In this document: positions 62,819 to 64,000 of the stretch, piece by piece | Layout: every line of letters begins with the position of its first letter | Numbering within the stretch: the stretch's first letter is position 1 | NCBI RefSeq assembly: GCF_002979415.1 | Contig: NZ_PCOT01000001.1 | Span: 124,001 to 188,000, forward strand | DNA: 64,000 nucleotides | Direction of reading: 5' to 3' | Source of the DNA: Microbacterium sp. MYb72 | GTDB taxonomy: Bacteria > Actinomycetota > Actinomycetes > Actinomycetales > Microbacteriaceae | Translations under genes and position numbers: made by a program | The notes under the pieces: model-generated | The model's database searches: none | What the model was told of the DNA's origin: nothing | What the model saw: only the letters and a program-made list of their open reading frames with translations

Positions 62819-64000
62819 TCACATGCCCTGCGGGATCGGCGCGGCGAAGAAGGCGAGCTCGTGCGCGCTCGCGATCTCGAAGGCGCGGAGCATCCTCTCT
62901 CTGCGCGAGGGCGACGATGCCGCCGCGGCCCGCGACACGTACGCGATCGCCGTCTCCGTCGCGGCTTCGAAACCGGGGTCGGCGTAGGTTACGAGCCAGG
63001 ACGCGTACGGATGCCGTGGATCGCGGGCGTACTCCCCGAACTCCCCCGCGTGCAGACGCCGACCGAGGTCGGTGTAGAGCCAGAAGCAGGGCAGGATCGC
63101 CGCGATGAGCTCGGCATAGTCGCCCCCGAAGGCGACCGAGCGCAGGTGGTCGAGGTAGGCCGTCGTGGTCGGGGCGGGCGCGGCGGCGAATGTCTCCTGG
63201 CCGACGCCCGTCGCGGGGGTCAGCCAGGAGGCGTGCAGCTCGAGCTCTCCGACGATCGCCCCGTGTGCGGACTCCGCCCAGAACGCCTGCTCCGCCGACG
63301 ACGGCGCCAGGCGGGACGCCTCCGCCAGCACTCTGGCGTACTCCCGCAGGTACAGCGCGTCCTGCGCGAGGTAGAACACGAAGGCATCGCGATCCAGCGT
63401 GCCGTCGGCGAGGGCACGGATGAGCGGGAGCTCGTCGATGCCGGAACGGATGTCGGAGATGCCCTCCCACCAGTCCGCGCGGACCTCACCGGGGGTGGGT
63501 CGGGTGTCGAGACCACCGCGGGACCAGAGGCCTGCGAAGTGGTGCACCGGGCCGTGTCCGCGTCCGACACGGAGCTCATGGCTCTCACGCAGCGCCTCCC
63601 GCAGCCAGGTGCGCGCTCCGGCGACGGCATCCGCCGGGCTCTCCCCCCGCGCGAGCAGCGTAGCCAGCGCGGAGGACAGTGAGCAGCCGGTGCCGTGCGT
63701 GTGCGGGGTGTCGATGCGGGCGCCGGAGAACTCGCGCCGCACCCCGGCGCCGATCAGCGCGTCTGGGGTCTCCGCACCGGTGAGGTGCCCGCCCTTGACG
63801 AGCACCTGGGCGCCGATCTCGGCCGACAGCTCCTCCGCCGCGGCGAGTGCCTCCTCCCAACCTGTGATCCGACGGGAGGTGAGCACGGCGAGCTCGGTGA
63901 GATTGGGGGTGACGACGTCGGCACGGCTCAGCAGTCCGCGCAGCGCGTGCTCGGCCGCCGCGTCGAGCAGGCGGTCCCCGCTGGTGGCGACCATGACGGG
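62819..64000 (-). CDS. ThiD-TenA fusion, partial (5' end beyond the window)
   Basis: At least 393 residues. The first part is the C-terminal half of the HMP/HMP-phosphate kinase ThiD (VMVATSGDRLLD; TPNLTELAVLTSRRI; VLVKGGHLTG; THGTGCSLSSALATLLARG). The second part is TenA-like thiaminase II (FVFYLAQDALYLREYARVL; the Cys in AAILPCFWLYTDLGRRL fits the catalytic position). Together they salvage the pyrimidine of thiamin. The frame runs off the right edge; the Met at 63994 is internal. Confidence 0.9.
   Translation of the reverse strand, partial: PVMVATSGDRLLDAAAEHALRGLLSRADVVTPNLTELAVLTSRRITGWEEALAAAEELSAEIGAQVLVKGGHLTGAETPDALIGAGVRREFSGARIDTPHTHGTGCSLSSALATLLARGESPADAVAGARTWLREALRESHELRVGRGHGPVHHFAGLWSRGGLDTRPTPGEVRADWWEGISDIRSGIDELPLIRALADGTLDRDAFVFYLAQDALYLREYARVLAEASRLAPSSAEQAFWAESAHGAIVGELELHASWLTPATGVGQETFAAAPAPTTTAYLDHLRSVAFGGDYAELIAAILPCFWLYTDLGRRLHAGEFGEYARDPRHPYASWLVTYADPGFEAATETAIAYVSRAAAASSPSRRERMLRAFEIASAHELAFFAAPIPQGM

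Overview
The window is high-GC, gene-dense actinobacterial chromosome. The 16S rRNA gene on the minus strand reads like a Microbacterium 16S. A class Ib ribonucleotide reductase operon, many TGA/ATG (ATGA) gene overlaps, and leaderless-looking promoters (TANNNT, six bases, start codon) fit Microbacteriaceae. I see no phage, transposon, integrase, CRISPR array or tRNA gene.

Layout. 1-6.3 kb: a plus-strand operon of CoA-transferase, glutaryl-CoA-dehydrogenase-like enzyme and semialdehyde dehydrogenase, facing a putrescine-oxidase-like amine oxidase, with a TetR regulator divergent from the oxidase. This looks like diamine (cadaverine) to glutarate catabolism. 6.3-10.5 kb: nrdHIEF on the minus strand, with an NrdR-box-like site and a cluster of weak DnaA-box-like words upstream. 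10.5-14.7 kb: GNAT acetyltransferase, MFS transporter, alpha/beta hydrolase and an acyl-CoA-dehydrogenase-fold flavoenzyme. 14.7-25.3 kb: amine or beta-alanine catabolism and polyamine uptake, with an Lrp-coupled aminotransferase, PucR regulator, MmsA-type dehydrogenase, second aminotransferase and a potABCD-like ABC transporter. 25.4-30.2 kb: CsoR/RcnR-type regulator, Phd/PIN toxin-antitoxin pair, DUF445 membrane protein, arginase-family enzyme, P-loop protein and LacI regulator. 30.3-35.4 kb: LacI-controlled sugar ABC transporter coupled to a debranching-type glycosidase. 35.5-40.7 kb: histidine utilisation genes hutH-hutU-hutI with a divergent IclR regulator. 40.8-44.2 kb: an OmpA-domain lipoprotein carrying eight 17-residue repeats, a DUF3060-like lipoprotein and a two-component system. 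44.3-50.3 kb: a complete rrn operon (16S-23S-5S, minus strand) without spacer tRNAs, with two tandem promoters. 50.3-55.9 kb: a rearranged CoA-transferase-like protein, DUF4184 membrane protein, tyrS, a SatD-like protein with a membrane partner, and a DUF1349 protein. 55.9-62.6 kb: argCJBDFH arginine biosynthesis, minus strand. 62.8 kb to the end: a ThiD-TenA thiamin fusion cut by the window edge.

Most operons are tightly coupled by 1-8 bp overlaps, and several convergent ends carry perfect hairpins that can terminate both strands. The most unusual items are the repeat lipoprotein locus (40.8-44.2 kb), the permuted CoA-transferase-like gene (50.3 kb), and the ATAAC-rich divergent control region of satD (55.2 kb). 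All family assignments come from reading motifs and overall sequence; no database search was run.
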